A stretch of 64,000 bases of DNA from Panorpa germanica (GCA_963678705.1 OY783216.1:3596001-3660000); one strand, 5' to 3'; shown: positions 1-13,565, counted from the stretch's first letter. The notes: generated by a model not told the origin, from the sequence alone. Translations and numbers: made by a program.

Positions 1-755
1 AACTAAGATTATAATATATAATATGTAAGATAGTGGTGCCAGAACCTTTGGTAAAATTACATTCCATTCCATCCGCATGACTTCCATCATACGTTAACCT
101 TATAATTTATGTAGCAGATACGTTTAGATGTAAATTAGATGACAAGGAAAAAACAAGCTCCGTACTAAACACAAATTATGTAAATTTGGAACAACTTAAT
201 ATGTTATTTCTTATATTATTAGCATTAAAACGTATAGACGAAAATAAAAAACAGTTTCCTATAATTCTTGAATATCATTCTATATAAATACAGTAGAAAT
301 TACCAGTAGAATTACAAATTAGCCGCTATATTAATTCATATGTTTATTTATGAGATATTCACGGATTCTGAAATTCAAACTCACTTGAAATTAGCATGCA
401 TTGACATCTACAAATTTGTACACGTCTAGCTACCTATAGGTAGCTCTAGATATAGACCTACAACGCATGTCATCGTACCGTTTTACCAAGTACATTCGCC
501 TAACTGTTACCCAAATTGTGTGTATGTTATTATTGTATTTGTAGTCGTCGAATATGTATATATGTAACTGTTATATTAATTTAATATGATTTCTAAATAT
601 AGATGGAAGTTGCTTATTATATAAATTACATTGTTTGTAAGTTTACGTACAAGTTCAGGGCCGAATTTACTGCGGGGTATAAAAGATAATTATCGAGAAG
701 GTCAAGTAGGTAAATACCGTTAATATTGACGAGATAGTGACCGAGAGAATTAGTC
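1..755. other. AT-rich non-coding stretch
   Basis: No open frame with coding character, RNA gene or recognised repeat was seen here. It ends at the TTA duplication of the fold-back element that follows. Confidence 0.6.
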
Positions 756-758
756 TTA

Positions 759-1308
759 GGCCTGTCTCAGTATGGCACCGTATTTAAGCGAATTTCTGCC
801 GGACGTATACGGGCTACTACGCTTTACCTATCCGAACCCTGTAAATGTAATGAGATTGCTCTGGAGCTCTCAGACTACACGCTACAAAGCCGTCCGAATA
901 TGGCCGGCACTACCTCGCACATTAGAACCGTATAAAGGCGAATTTTATCCAAGCGTTACCACTACTACAACGATATCCTATCCGAAACTTTGTAAATGCA
1001 AACAGCCGCCTCAGACTGCAGGGGATAGCTAAGATCGCTTGTTCCCTCCAGTCTGAGGCGGCTGTTTGCATTTACAAAGGTTCGAATAGGATATCGTTAT
1101 AGTAGTGGTAACGCTTGGTTAAAATTCGCCTTTATACGGTTCTAATGTGCGAGGTAGTGCCGCCCGTATTCGGACGGCTTTGTAGCTTGCAGTCTGAGAG
1201 GTCCAGAGAGTTCTCATTACATTTACAGGGTTCGGATAGGTAAAGCGTAGTAGCCCGTATACGTCCGGCAGAAATTCGCTTAAATACGGTGCCATACTGA
1301 GACAGGCC
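759..1308. mobile_element. Fold-back MITE, PIF/Harbinger-type (TTA target duplication)
   Basis: Two long, nearly perfect inverted arms meet near 1035-1040. The ends read GGCCTGTCTCAG and CTGAGACAGGCC and are flanked on both sides by TTA (756-758 and 1309-1311), the 3-bp TWA duplication typical of PIF/Harbinger transposons. Each arm keeps the same open frame on opposite strands (772-1032 and 1119-1349). That follows from the arm symmetry and is not evidence for a gene. A second copy lies at 29236-29906. Confidence 0.8.
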
Positions 1309-1436
1309 TTAAAGTAACGTCTTATGTCTGTAATCAGAGTGTGATTCAAAATTCGATCACGTGACGAAGGAGGAGAGAAGTGGGGGTGGGGTACGAAGTC
1401 GTTTCAGGAGAATAGCATCGCTATCAAAAATACAAA

Positions 1437-1530
1437 CAAAAATTAGTGTAGTCATAGTAATTTTTTTTGATAACACACAGGTACTCTGTCACATAGTAAT
1501 TTTTGCTGTGTATTTTTCCACTTGTTTTAA
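1437..1530 (+). repeat. Short dispersed repeat F, copy 1
   Basis: The motif 'AAAATTAGTGTAGTCATAGT' followed by a T-run and 'GTCACATAGTAATTTTTGCT' recurs in diverged form at about 3370-3470. Class unknown. Confidence 0.45.
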
Positions 1531-1867
1531 AATATTTATAAATATATTAACGATAATTTATTATCGTATTTTAAATAACGGTGTGCGTTAAATAAGAAAT
1601 AATTTCTTAGCTTCATGATGAATAATAATAATAATGATGAGTATAGGTGTATGACAGCCATTGTTAATCTCCCAGAGTAAATAGTTGTACTTGTTCATCA
1701 GAAATAAAACACAATCATTCATAGAAAAAGTTAGAAATGAATCAAAGTAAATAAACAAACGGTGAATCAATTTGACACCATGTTAAATCTTCATGAATGG
1801 TTTTATTACTTAATTGTTCTATTTATATGAAATATCAATCAACTACTAATACAAAAATAATAAAGCC

Positions 1868-2096
1868 TCATTCCCACTCACTGTTTTAATATTTAATTTT
1901 CTGTTTTTATCTAATATTTTAATCTAGAATATAGTTTTTCTTAATTTAATAATTTTAATTTAAAACATTGGACCTTGTAAGGTTCTAAAAAAACTAAGAA
2001 AACTTAAAAAATAAATTAAATAAAAAATACTGGTACTGCGAATGACGAAATTAAATACAAAAAACAAAATTAAATTAAAGTAGTAAGTGGGAACGA
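1868..2096 (+). mobile_element. Short inverted-repeat element, family G, copy 1
   Basis: The ends TCATTCCCACTCACTG and TAGTAAGTGGGAACGA are imperfect inverted repeats. The interior matches both halves of a second copy at 19333-19852. No coding capacity. Confidence 0.55.
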
Positions 2097-2099
2097 TAC

Positions 2100-3369
2100 G
2101 TAAAGAGTTAAACAAAATTAATAAAAAATCTCTTTACAGAATTTACAGGTAGAAAATGTAACGCAATTTAAGATTATTAATTGGTTGTAGTGAGGTAGCA
2201 AATGTGAAAATTGCATTGCATGTTAATTTCTATATAAAAAGTAGATAATGAACCTTCAAATTAGCTTGCAGTTAGATGACCTCGGTATTCTGAGTACTTA
2301 GTTATAGTTTTATTTATGCTTATAACTTTTAACTTTTAAAGAAATGAAGAAAAGTTTTAAATGAGATCAGAGCGCTCTTTAAGATAAACAAGAAAACTGA
2401 CTACTTCTTTATTTTCAAGATGGATTCACATTTAAATCCAAATTTTACTGTTTTTAATGCCTACTAAAAATGAACTCTTCGATAACGAATTTCTTAGACT
2501 AATATTGAATAAATTGCTTTCAAGATTACATAAAAATAAAAAATCTATTTTGGTTCCAACCTCCATAGGATTAATTATGTTAAAAACAAACAAAAAAACG
2601 TCAATACTTTTATAACATATAAAACTATTCAAGCAGGGCCGTATTAAGCTTTTTGGAAGCCAGCTGATAAATAGACAAAAAAAAAATAAGCAAAAAATTA
2701 ATAAGAAATCTGAAAATTTCTCTGTTTTTAGCTCTCAAACAAAAGTATCTAGTCATTGGTGTCGTCGTTGATACAGCGATGTATTCAAGATTTGGATGAT
2801 CAACCACATTTTACGTATTTCCGTTTTATTCAATTCACAAGCAAGGTTACCACTCTTGAGTAACTTTATTTACGACTAAAAACTGTGAAACCAACAATTG
2901 TTTAAAACTGTCCGAACACAATAATTTGTTTTCGTTCTTCCGTTTTAAAAGATAATGCTTATCTTTCAATGTTAACTTTATTAAACAAAAAAAGAAATAG
3001 CCAAGGTTTTATAATAAAAGATAAATTAACTAAAATTCTAATTATAAAACGTAAGAGTAACAATTTACACGCCAACCATTAAAAAATAAATAAACGATGA
3101 GATGCCAACTCAAAGAAGCTATAAAATTAAACCCAAGTAATAAAAACATTGTGTATAATATAAATAATAAAAAAAAATAAAAATAAACTCATGCATTAGA
3201 CAAGCTCACGGTTTGAGAAACTTGCAGACATTATGTTATTTAATATTATACACAAAGGTAGACAAGGGCGTAGAATAGGAGGCTTGTACAATTTATTCAT
3301 AAACATTTTTAAAACTCGAGACATAGTATCAAAATGCTATAATGGTTTTATGACAAGAATTCTTATAGA
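2100..3369. other. AT-rich non-coding stretch
   Basis: Only short frames in very AT-rich sequence; no gene or clear repeat recognised. Confidence 0.5.
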
Positions 3370-3470
3370 AATTCAAATAAAAATTACTGCAGTCATAGTA
3401 TTTTTTTAATATTTTTTTGTCATAATCAGGTACTTCGTCAGATAGTAATTTTTACTGTGTTTTTTCAGTG
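3370..3470 (+). repeat. Short dispersed repeat F, copy 2
   Basis: Diverged copy of the repeat at 1437-1530, sharing 'GTCATAGTA', a T-run and 'CAGATAGTAATTTTTACTGTG'-like sequence. A run of about a dozen G lies further on at about 3711-3721. Confidence 0.4.
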
Positions 3471-3956
3471 TATAGAATTTTGTGAATAGATACTCGGAAA
3501 AAATTTAAAGTGTGCAAACTTTAATTTAACAAATCAAAAAAAATTGTGACAGTTCCAATTCTGTTCATTCTGTAAAAACCTTGTCAAACTTTAAAAATAC
3601 ACTGAAGTACCTTTTATAAATTTTAAATGTGTACGCCTCTGCTTGAAAACATACGTCACACACCACACATGTAAATGAAGAGACCTTCAAAGCATGATTC
3701 AACGTATGTGGGGGGGGGGGGATTCTATGTAAGTACAATAAGTACGGTTCATAGACCGGTACTGGTCGATGCGGTGCGACCCATTGTTAATGTTTGTAAC
3801 ACAGCAGACCACTATAGTAACTGAGAGACAATATGAAGAGACAGTAATCAAAGACGAGTGTGAGAGGGGGGGAGGGGTCTGATGGACAAGAAGTGGACAA
3901 CAACGATAACATAACACATGATTTGATTAACGCTATATAAAAATAAATATATATAC

Positions 3957-4840
3957 CCCAGTAAATATTTTGGAGTAAATTCTACTTAATTTCTATTACA
4001 TATCATGAGTTTTATGTCTGGAACGTGTTCGTTTTCTATTCAGTCGTTCATAGGAAAGGCCCTTATTATGACCTACAGAGATCGCAACGACGGTTCACTG
4101 CTGAATTAAAAGCGGAGTCGGTTTATGATTTATGACCGGAGTTATAAACTTGACACTAGCAGGGGTATAAAACTTAATGGAATTCTACTTTTTAGAGTCT
4201 GCAAAATATAAATATTTAAATGAAGAAATAAATAGATGTAATCTTTAGTATGGATCGTGATTTTTTTAATGAATATTATTCATCTTCAACAATACTCGTT
4301 ATATTAGTTTTTTACATTGTTTTGGTGATTCAAAAATCCACGATCGGCAGGTCTGCGTTAGGTTTAAAACCTCTGTCTTACCATCGCTGGATACTATCTT
4401 CGTTTAAATACATTATATTCGGGGATTGAGGGAGACAGCGTGTGCCTATTACCATTAAAGAAATATTTGTTGAAAAAGGATAGCATATACTTTAAACATA
4501 CTGTACTGAACGAAAACTATACAAGTATACAAGTGTAACGGTGAAAAATATATTTTACTTGTCTAACCGCATCTCGTTTCTCTCTCACTTTGGAATGAAA
4601 GTGAACTAAGAAAAATATGAAAGAAACAACTGCTACTTAATGAATGATGTTGGAAAAAGAAAGAATATTATTATGAAAAAAATTCTAACAACTAACACAA
4701 AATCTGTGACAGGTAGAGAATGAATTTGAACTAAAATTGGTTTCTGTGTTGTTGCTTCGAACTTGTAAAGCGTTAGAATAGAATTGTACGAGTGACTCGA
4801 ACTTCACCAAATAGGGCACTTCACCAAATTGTTTACTGGG
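3957..4840 (+). mobile_element. MITE family B, copy 1 (ends CCCAGTAAA)
   Basis: Begins CCCAGTAAATATTTTGGAG and ends TTGTTTACTGGG. The interior is nearly identical to copies at 17689-18540 and 45594-46449 and, inverted, to part of 57962-58694. It has no transposase, so it is non-autonomous. Confidence 0.8.
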
Positions 4841-5439
4841 ATGAGTATATAAGAAATTTTACCGTCGAAAAAACAAATTTTCGCCGCAATAAATTAAAAA
4901 TGTAACTCATAATTATTACTTCTATCAGCCTTGATAACTTATTATATTAAATAAATTGATACCTTAGGTGACCATTTTAAAAATGCTTATATCTCCGGTG
5001 CTATGGTAGATATCGAGTTCAAATTCATGCAATACGCCAGGTAACTTCAACTGTGTTTCAGACCTATACATACATATTTCCCTTCTATTCATGTTTCCAG
5101 CTACAATAAGGAGAACACAACATGTTTTATTATCCATTCAAGTTGATCAATAATTTACATGATTACGCGTGAACAGTGAACCCAACAATAAAATTGTTAG
5201 TGCGTCAGCGTCACGCAACGAAGAACAATGATATTAATTTCCGTATCCACTCCGTGACTTTTGAGTGAACAGTTTTTCCATGTTCATTAAACACTGAACT
5301 TTATATAGTGAAACGTAATAAAGGTAAACAAAGCTTACGACTTATGGTAATATCGTAAAATGAAGTTATAAAAGATAGAACAAGAAAAAGGTTTTATACA
5401 GTATAATTGTAAAAATAATTATTATTACTTTTTTAAAAT

Positions 5440-5495
5440 ATATTTCAGCCGCGAAAAAATAAATTTTAGCGGCGAAAAAACAAATTTCCGCCAGC
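5440..5495 (+). repeat. Degenerate AAATTTTAGCGGCGAAAA tandem units
   Basis: Two or three units of an approximately 22-bp motif of the form AAATTTTAGCGGCGAAAAAA. The same motif appears singly near 4863 and 7833 and as four units at 34018-34100. Confidence 0.5.
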
Positions 5496-5530
5496 AGCCG
5501 TCACTGGTGTGAACGAGGGGGTGTGATGGA

Positions 5531-6513
5531 ACCAGTGCCGTAGCAAGGTAACCAAGGGCCCCGGTGCAAAAAAAATCTGGGCCCCTAACTAAACTGTTTA
5601 GGTTTTTCAAGTCAGATATAAATATATATAAATCCTTTAAAGGTACAAAGCTTTAAATGGCACAGCAAAACTACTTATTACATGTATGTGTATGTGTGTC
5701 TTGTGTGAGCTTTAGTGATCGCCTAGGTGAAGAGTTTAGGAACGTATACTTGGATTTATAATATTGGTATTATTCAATAAAACGAAGTAAATCAAAAGAT
5801 GTATGTATGTATGTATGTAAAACATTTATTGTACATAAAACATTAATAGTATATTACACACTGAGGAAAGAAAGAAAGACATTTCAACCCGCGTGTAAAA
5901 TTGACCCCTATCCGAAGGCAAGGGTGGTAAATACGCAGACTGGAATATCTTACTTTCTTCACTAGCGGGTATACTATTTTGCACCAAATTATGTGCACTT
6001 CTGTCACTCCTTCTATCTTATCCAGATCAATTATTATGATGTTTAAATAGTACACCAAAGGAAATATACATCTGCCTTTTCTGTATATTGTTAGCGATAT
6101 TACGCTCTAAGACTCTAAGTACAATCCTGCAGCTACTTTTGCTTCAGCTTAATCTCAACATAAACAACTCTAGAACGCGTACCTCTGCCTGAGAGAATTA
6201 CGTAATAGACTTAGACCCTTGCCTGGTCCATGCTTCCCCCCTCCCTCATGTTCAGTGATAAATTTGTACACAAGTGAGTATGAAATACACTCTCAATAAA
6301 AAGAAATTCATTCCTATTTAGAATTTTTGTTATTGTTTATGTTTTTGTTATAAAAGTTTTGTATGCATTGTCGGGAATAACTATTTACTAAGAGTATTAC
6401 TTCACTGTGAAACCGTTAAAATATAAAAATAAGTTATAAAAGTCCGAGGGCCTCCTGAGCTTGGGGGCCTCGGTGCACTGCACCGACTCGCCCATACCTA
6501 GCTACGCCAGTGG
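5531..6513 (+). mobile_element. Dispersed element E, copy 1
   Basis: The left end CCAGTGCCGTAGCAAGGTA and right end TACCTAGCTACGCCAGTGG are inverted versions of each other. A shorter inverted copy sits at 54053-54646 in a DRC10 intron, sharing the G/C-rich 'GGGGCCC...GCAC' segment and the block around 'AGGCGATCACTAAAGCTCAC'. An (ATGT)n microsatellite interrupts it near 5800-5818. Confidence 0.6.
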
Positions 6514-8221
6514 ATGGAACCTGAACATATAATAACTAAAATTGTATATTTAAGTTATGTAAAAACAGCAAATAATACAACTTTACATCAGAATAAATAA
6601 CCGTAAATGGGTCAAATAATTTCTTAAACGCTTAAACAAACTAATTATTGTTCACTCACAGCTGTTCATCATTAAATACTGCGATGCTTCATAAAAATCT
6701 CTTTATTCATCTTATTCTACGTCGTCGTCATTAAGTATGAAGTTTAAACGCATTCCTTTTTTAATTACTTCCTATATTAGCGACATATATTCAACTTAAT
6801 TTATATCTTATAACATACATTATTAGTTTCTTTAATTAAATATTTGTTCATGACCTCTGTTATTTAACCGTAGTGACATTAAATAATAAGGAACTCATGT
6901 TGTATGGTAATTATAAAATTGTATATGTGAAGTCGTAATACTGTCGTCTATGTAGGTCACGTTATTTATTGTAGGGAGTATATGATGGTTTGTTATTCTG
7001 TTGGCATAATTTTCAAAAAGTCATGTAATTAAATTTATGTTCGTTTTCCGGGAACCGATTCTTTTCCTTCTTAAACATTATCTTACTAATAAAATAAATT
7101 CCCCCCCTCACCTTTCGATTTATAGTTTATACAAATTTTGAAAAATCATTACAAAGAAAACAGAAAATTGCTGCCTACCCAAACATGCTTATTTTCTTTT
7201 TTTATTAAGTCTGGAAAATAAGTTCGGTAAATCGTGTTTTCATATTCCGGATTTTATATTAAACTAGCGCTGTATATTATTATTAACTATATTAATTGTG
7301 TGCCTTTCGGCTTTACAATCTACATTATTATATTTCTTAATGCATATCATATAAATTCAAAGTTAAAAACCTAAACTTAAACTATTCTAAACTATTACTA
7401 CTTCAAATAGTACTTTCTGTTTCTTCTTTTCTTGATCCTCTCTCTTCATGTCCCCTACTCCTCCTTTATTCACACCGTTTCCTGCTTCTCCTTCCTTATT
7501 ACCTGTATCTTCATCTATCACCTCTTGCCTTCCTTGTCTCCTCTCGACAAACCCTCTATTATCTTTTCACTATCCTTCCTGCCTTCTCTCTTCGTTTTCA
7601 CTTCTCCAGTTATGTCTATTACAGGCATAAACGCTCTATCTTTACTATTTCTTCTTCACTCTCTACCTTAACTATGTTATTATCGTCTCTATCTCCGTCA
7701 TCTACCTCTTGTCCTTATCTCCTTTCCGAAAATCCTCTATTTTTCTGAACTAGACTGAAGAGACGTGTATATAATATTTGTGATTAAATAAAAGTTGTTT
7801 AATTAATATAATATTAAATTTAAATAAATAAATTTTAGCGCCAAAAAAAGCAAAAAGTCAAAAACCAAATGCTAAAGGTTTATCTTCTCTGTTCTATATA
7901 GACTAGTGTCAGTTAAATCCGATAGTTTCGAGTTGATAGTTAAAAACCAGGAGTTAAAACGTGAGGAAAGCTAAACTAGATCGCGATCGCACTGTATGAT
8001 TAATTCTTAGCTAAAAATGTAATTACTGTGAACGCATTATCATTAACTTATCGTGCGCTTAGTTAATTTGCAATGTAGTTTATTTCTGGTGTAATTAACA
8101 CTTTATTTCTATTTATAAACTTATTGATATTGTTGTTATAACCTATAATAAAATTTCACCATTTTCGCTACAAATTATTAAGTAGAGTATATTTAATTCA
8201 TCTGGATTCAACTAAAAGCAA
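6514..8221. other. Non-coding stretch with a pyrimidine-rich tract
   Basis: Mostly AT-rich DNA. Positions 7420-7740 form a C/T-rich low-complexity tract whose open frames (for example 7432-7671) encode only Ser/Leu/Pro-rich sequence and are not believable genes. Confidence 0.5.
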
Positions 8222-8852
8222 AGGGCTTGTGTCCTATGTCTTAATTTCTATAAAAGTGTACTATATATTAATAAAGTGGGTTACTAGAACCTCAAATGTT
8301 CAATTATTTTTTAATAACTCCATATATGTTAGGAGATATTAACAATTAAAAAAGTCATTTTGTCTCTTTAATTATTGAAGGGATACAACATTTCAAATGC
8401 ATGTGACATCACAACCGCTAGTTGCTATCTCTTTTATACAACAGAGCATAATAGAGATATATTCTTGACAGAACTTTAACAAATTTACAGGTTATCAACC
8501 TTACAGCTCATAAATCTCTGCTATATGTATTTATATATCAAAATATCAAATATTATTTACAGCTATTTCAAGGAACAATAAAATTTCAATATTATGTCTG
8601 CCGTATCAGGGTTAAATAAAATAAAAACTTATTATTCTTTAACTTGACTTGATTATTTCGACTACTAACCGCTACAAAATATTACCACAGCACTGACCTA
8701 CTCAACAAATAACTGACGTTAAAATGCATTTCACGTCATACAAATGGCCGACATCTCTAGCACTAAAACTACAATCCAAATTTTTAATTGCTATATCTTC
8801 GTCAACATTTACATATTCAATAAAATCGACCCCTAAAAAATGAGTAGCCCAT
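8222..8852 (+). mobile_element. MITE family A, copy 1
   Basis: Starts with GGGCTTGTGTCCTATGTC and ends in a decayed form of the right terminus (GAGTAGCCCATT). The interior matches the other family A copies throughout, with small indels. Confidence 0.8.
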
Positions 8853-9132
8853 TAATAATCTTAAAAATTGCCTGTAATCGTCGGACCTGTATGTTTGACC
8901 ATGGGGACCACACACACTACAGCAACAGGTGTTTCGCAATTATTTTACGTTATAGAAGTCTATTTACTCGTGGATTACTATTGAAGGGTTAGCAGTTAAA
9001 AAAGTCATTTATTTATTAAAGGGATTCAACGTTATACAAAATTCTAATGCATGGTACGGAACATCCGACGATATTCTATCTCTTTTACACAACAATTTCA
9101 GTCGGTAATAACTTTTATAATATTGCGAATTT

Positions 9133-9326
9133 AAAGGAAACAGATACTGGGAAAGTAGTGAGGAAAGAATGTGTAGAGTGTGTGGAACGGAGGACGAAAC
9201 ACTAAGTTTGATTGTAAGGAAAAAGTAGGGAGTAAGATGAATATTGGGCAGCTCTTAAAAGGGGGCAAGGAAGGGAACAGATGGATGGCAGAAATAATTA
9301 GAAGAAGGAAGGCTGAAGCTTTTTAA
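9133..9326 (+). pseudogene. LINE reverse-transcriptase C-terminal remnant
   Basis: Translates as a fragment containing ERMCRVCGTEDETLSL, then, after a frameshift near 9213, CKEKVGSKMNIGQLL through to KAEAF and a stop at 9324-9326. The C-x2-C knuckle with following Glu/Thr/Leu residues resembles the C-terminal zinc-finger region of non-LTR retrotransposon ORF2 proteins. The purine-rich DNA after it (9340-9480) is probably the element's 3' tail. Dead and 5'-truncated. Confidence 0.5.
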
Positions 9327-9639
9327 ATCTTTTTAAGGCAGAAGAATGTAATGCCGAAAGTGAAGGGAAGAGGTGGATGGCGGAGATAGAGAAAAAAAAC
9401 TAGGAAAGAGAAGGAATGGCAGAGTAGAAACAGGAGGGACAGTAGCAGGAGGGGCGAAGCAGTAGCAGTAGCAGTTTTGTTTTTATTTTTATAAGGAATT
9501 TTATATTTTTTTTTTTTCGTTTGAAAAAAATGAGAATGTTTAGATTTAATAAGGATCAAAATTGAATTAAGCACAATGACATGTATATAAATGAGTTAAG
9601 GCACAAGAATGTAGTGCCAAATGGCAAAAACATTATAAA

Positions 9640-10574
9640 ATTAAAAAATAATGCGAATTGAATAAAAATAATTGGCTATTTGAGGTTTTTATAGGCAATC
9701 AACTTTATCATTATACAGTGAAATTTTATATAAATCCAGTTCAGCACAGTATAATTAAACATTATCAATTTGTCTAAGTAACATCTTAATAATTACTTAT
9801 ATTAATTACGTATGTTTTCATATATGAATATTAACCTTAATTAACAGAAGTAGAGGTCCCGTTATTCTATGATAAATAACCATAACTATTAATTACAACC
9901 ATAAGTAGGTACTTATACAAGATAAAACTACATCTAATAAACTCCGCTCGTGATATCAGTATTTTCTCCGAGTTGACTGAAACAACATTAATTTATGTTG
10001 TGGAACATGTTCTGGGTTGTGCCAATGTATCAATGGATGCTGAGACAAGAGATCAATGTCACATTCATCAAATAATCTAGAGATCGTATTGTTGGTAGTA
10101 ATCGAAAATGACTTGCCGTTTGTAGAGATATGTGTATTGATATATGGAATACTTGTCTTCGCGCAGTGTGTACAGGATGTGAGAATTTCACCAAGTCTGA
10201 GATATCGATGGAATAACAATGATGTCGGTAAACACCAACAAGTTCTGAGGCTGATCATCGCCTTAACAGATGATCGCTGAACATGACGCGAAAGTCAAGA
10301 AATTGCGGATGTCAATGAATTTGTATCGTATGAAATCAATCAATATGGTTGTTCTCAACGTGATCTTTATCTTCCAGGCGTAACATATAATAAATATAAT
10401 TTAATCTGAGCAATATCAAGATACTATTTTTAAATAAAGACCATTTATTAAGATGGGTGATTTCTAATAACAAACATTCATAGAAAATAAGATATTAAAT
10501 TACGTTTTAAAAGACAATGAAGAATTTGTAAAATGGAAGAATAATATAATATGTTTTAGCAATAAAACTTCCGA
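9640..10574. other. Non-coding stretch with one unexplained open segment
   Basis: Positions 9956-10258 are open on the minus strand for 100 codons (a frame containing RLFDECDIDLLSQHPLIHW), and 10056-10280 is open on the plus strand. Composition is more balanced than the surrounding DNA, so this may be a decayed transposon or exon, but I do not recognise either product. Confidence 0.3.
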
Positions 10575-10725
10575 TATCAAGTTTACAAATCCATATGATT
10601 TTTAGATAGTACCAACCTTCAAACGATATGTGTCAAAATTTCAAGATATTCAGACCTTTAGTTTACAAGTTACAGTAGTTTTAGTGACGTCACTTTTGTA
10701 ATTTTCAAAGCGATGGAAATATCTC
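10575..10725 (+). repeat. Dispersed repeat H, copy 1
   Basis: Contains 'ACCAACCTTCAAACGATATG' and 'GTGTCAAAATTTCAAGATAT'. The same block is found at about 30925-31070, and a fragment lies inverted at 45553-45593. Confidence 0.5.
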
Positions 10726-11204
10726 AATTTAGTGTGTTGAAAAAGCATTGATTGTTATTATTTATTTTGAAGGAACGGAGTCCGAATAACACTTTGCTTA
10801 GCAAAAACGCTATTTTATCCCTTTAAAAAGCATTTGAAAATTTGTTGTGTAGAAAGCACATGCTTTAATTTTAGTTTTAAGACTATGTATTAATTGCAGA
10901 AGTATGCAAACTCCAACTTTATAATATTAAAACAGAAAACTAAAACATGTGCAGGAATTATGATTAATGCTATACTGTTCTTGCGACTAAAAAATTAAAG
11001 CTAAAACAGTAGAAAGCAATGATACTTTATACTATATTATTTTTCTTTAATTCTGTGATATTCATTTAAGCAAAGAAGTATAAATTCTTTCTTTAAGGTG
11101 TAGGTTCCTCATCAAAATGAAAGAGATAGCAATTCACAAAAGAGAAGAGGGTAAAAATCGCACATGACGTCAAGAGATTCAAGTGTCAAATATGACAATT
11201 TTAA

Positions 11205-11906
11205 TGGGCTTGTGCCCTATGTTTTAATTTCTATAAAAGTGTACTATATATTGATAAAGTGGGTTACTAGAACCTCAAATGTCTAATTATTTTTTAATAA
11301 CTCCTTATATGTTAAGAGATATTAATAATTAAAAAAGTCATTTTGTCTCTTTAATTATTAAAGGGATTCAACGTCGTACAACATTCCAAATGCATGTGAC
11401 ATCACAAACGCTAGTTGCTATCTCTTTTATACAACAGAGCGTAAAAGAGATATATTCTTGACAGAACTCTGACAAGATTACAGGTTACCAACTCATAAAT
11501 CTAAATATGCTCATAAATCTCTGCTATATGTATTTATATATCAAAATATCAAATATTATTTACAGCTATTTCAAGGAACAATCAAATTCCAATATTATGT
11601 CTGCCGTAACAGGGTTACATAAAATAAAAACTTATTATTCTTTGATTATTTCGATTACCAACAACTACAAAACATTACCACAGCACTGACCTAATCAACA
11701 AATAACTGACGTATACAATGCATTTCACGTCATACAAATATGGCCGACCATTTCTAGCGCAAAAACTACAATTCAAACTTTTAATTGCTATATCTCCGTC
11801 AACATTTAGATATTTAATAAAATAGACACACCAATACACATTTATTAACATCAATTTCAATTAACAATTAAAAAATCGACCACTAAAAAATGAGGACACA
11901 AGCCCA
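11205..11906 (+). mobile_element. MITE family A, copy 2
   Basis: Complete copy: TGGGCTTGTGCCC at the left, GAGGACACAAGCCCA at the right. It has a few small insertions relative to the consensus, including an extra block near 11380-11520. Confidence 0.85.
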
Positions 11907-12472
11907 ACCATTGCCACTAATTTTAGTGCAAATTTATAGAAATAAAGAAATGGTTGACAAGCTCAATATTTACAGAGGTGAAGCTACAATTACTGTTTTC
12001 TTTGATTTAACATTGGTTTTATTGCTTTCTGAATGTACGACTACATTTTCATGCTCATACTTCCTAATATAACTAAGTTATGCTAACGTTGAAACATTAA
12101 TCTATTAGAAACAATAATAAACTAAACATAGCTATAAAATATCGAGCGCAAATATCCGCGAAATGAATGCACAAGTCAGTGTACGTGCATGAGCACAACT
12201 GAACAAGGTGAAACAGATATAACTTAACGAGTATATTGATAGTATATTGGCAAATAACAACAATAAATACATTTACGTTCCCTGCACAACATTCAATGTT
12301 TATATTTAACGATTTATAGCTTGTAATTCTGTAATTCTATTGAAGACTACTATTAGTTATATTTGAAGACTGTATAGTATAAATAAAATTCACATTTTAA
12401 ATAATAATATCTCGATAACGACGTGGTCATTAATTTTCTATCATTTTTAAAAAAATATCAAATTTTCACGTA
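11907..12472. other. Non-coding stretch
   Basis: No gene or repeat recognised; short frames only. Confidence 0.5.
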
Positions 12473-12476
12473 TTAA

Positions 12477-13186
12477 GGAGGTACAGGACGTACCGTCAAT
12501 ACTAAAAGTTTATCTCTCGGTAATACGAAATGCAAAATATGGAGTACATGAGGGACGAGCAAATATTGGGACTGTACCTTTGAAAGTGAATTTTTCAATT
12601 CCCTATTAAACTGCTTTTTGCTTGTTAAAATGATTTTTTATGCATATAATAGTTTAATAAATTAAAAATTACCTATAATTCATATCAAATTTATATTAAT
12701 TCAATTTAAATTCAAATTAAATATTTCGAAAATTTCCGGAATAATAAATTGCGTGATTTGGTTTTTTGACAAATAAATTGTTATATTTTATTCCGATTTT
12801 GAATTTCCCGCTCAAATTGGCATTTGCAACGCTGCCGGCTTATAACCTACATTTACTGTTTCTTACTGGTTTTATTTAAATATTTTCGTATATAGGTATC
12901 CTTTTGATAATTTTCTTTTTGCAATAGTTACAGAAAAGATTCTTTTATATACACCTAGTTTTTGAAAGCCGTGTCACCATTTTTTAATAGTTAAAAGTTA
13001 TATTATGTGGTGAAATTGAGCTAAAAATTATGATTTATATGGAAAATGACTATTTTTAATCATGTATAAAAAGAAAACTAGGAACCCTGTCTCTAAAATT
13101 TTGAGACAGCATGTATTTTTACTATTTGTATCGACCTTCCAAATTTCACAACGTTTTCATCATTTACGTTAACGTCCTATACCTCC
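12477..13186 (+). mobile_element. MITE family D, copy 1 (TTAA-flanked)
   Basis: Left end GGAGGTACAGGACGTACC after TTAA (12473-12476); right end GTCCTATACCTCC followed by TCAA, a likely mutated TTAA. Nearly the whole length is shared with 21295-22009, where both TTAA flanks are intact. A TTAA duplication is the hallmark of piggyBac-type integration. No coding capacity. Confidence 0.7.
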
Positions 13187-13565
13187 TCAAAATTACAAAC
13201 ATTGATTTTGTTTTTCTTTAAAAACGACGTGCTCAATTTTAAAAGAATTACGTTCTATTGATTTGTATTTAATGAAAGAATAATTAAACAATCCTACATT
13301 AAATGCACTCAATTAACAACTACTTTAATTATGTTTAAAAGTGTTTTAAATTATAAAACCTTTACATAAATATAAAATTCGCACCACCTTGAATTAACTG
13401 TCCCCAATGACAACCCACTTATAATATAATCGTATTGCTAATTATTGCAGATACTCAATTAATTTTCAAGAAATGTCAATGACAGACGTTACGTAATAAG
13501 ATAATATTTAGGATATTGTTGAGTATATTGTATCTATATAATAATATGATTAGTAGATAATTCGT

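Noticed and set aside
772..1349. Open frames of 86 and 76 codons with the same N-terminal sequence on opposite strands
   Set aside because: They are mirror images created by the two arms of the fold-back element, not host genes.
7432..7671. Two overlapping frames rich in Ser, Leu and Pro
   Set aside because: They lie in a C/T-rich low-complexity tract; composition alone explains the absence of stops.
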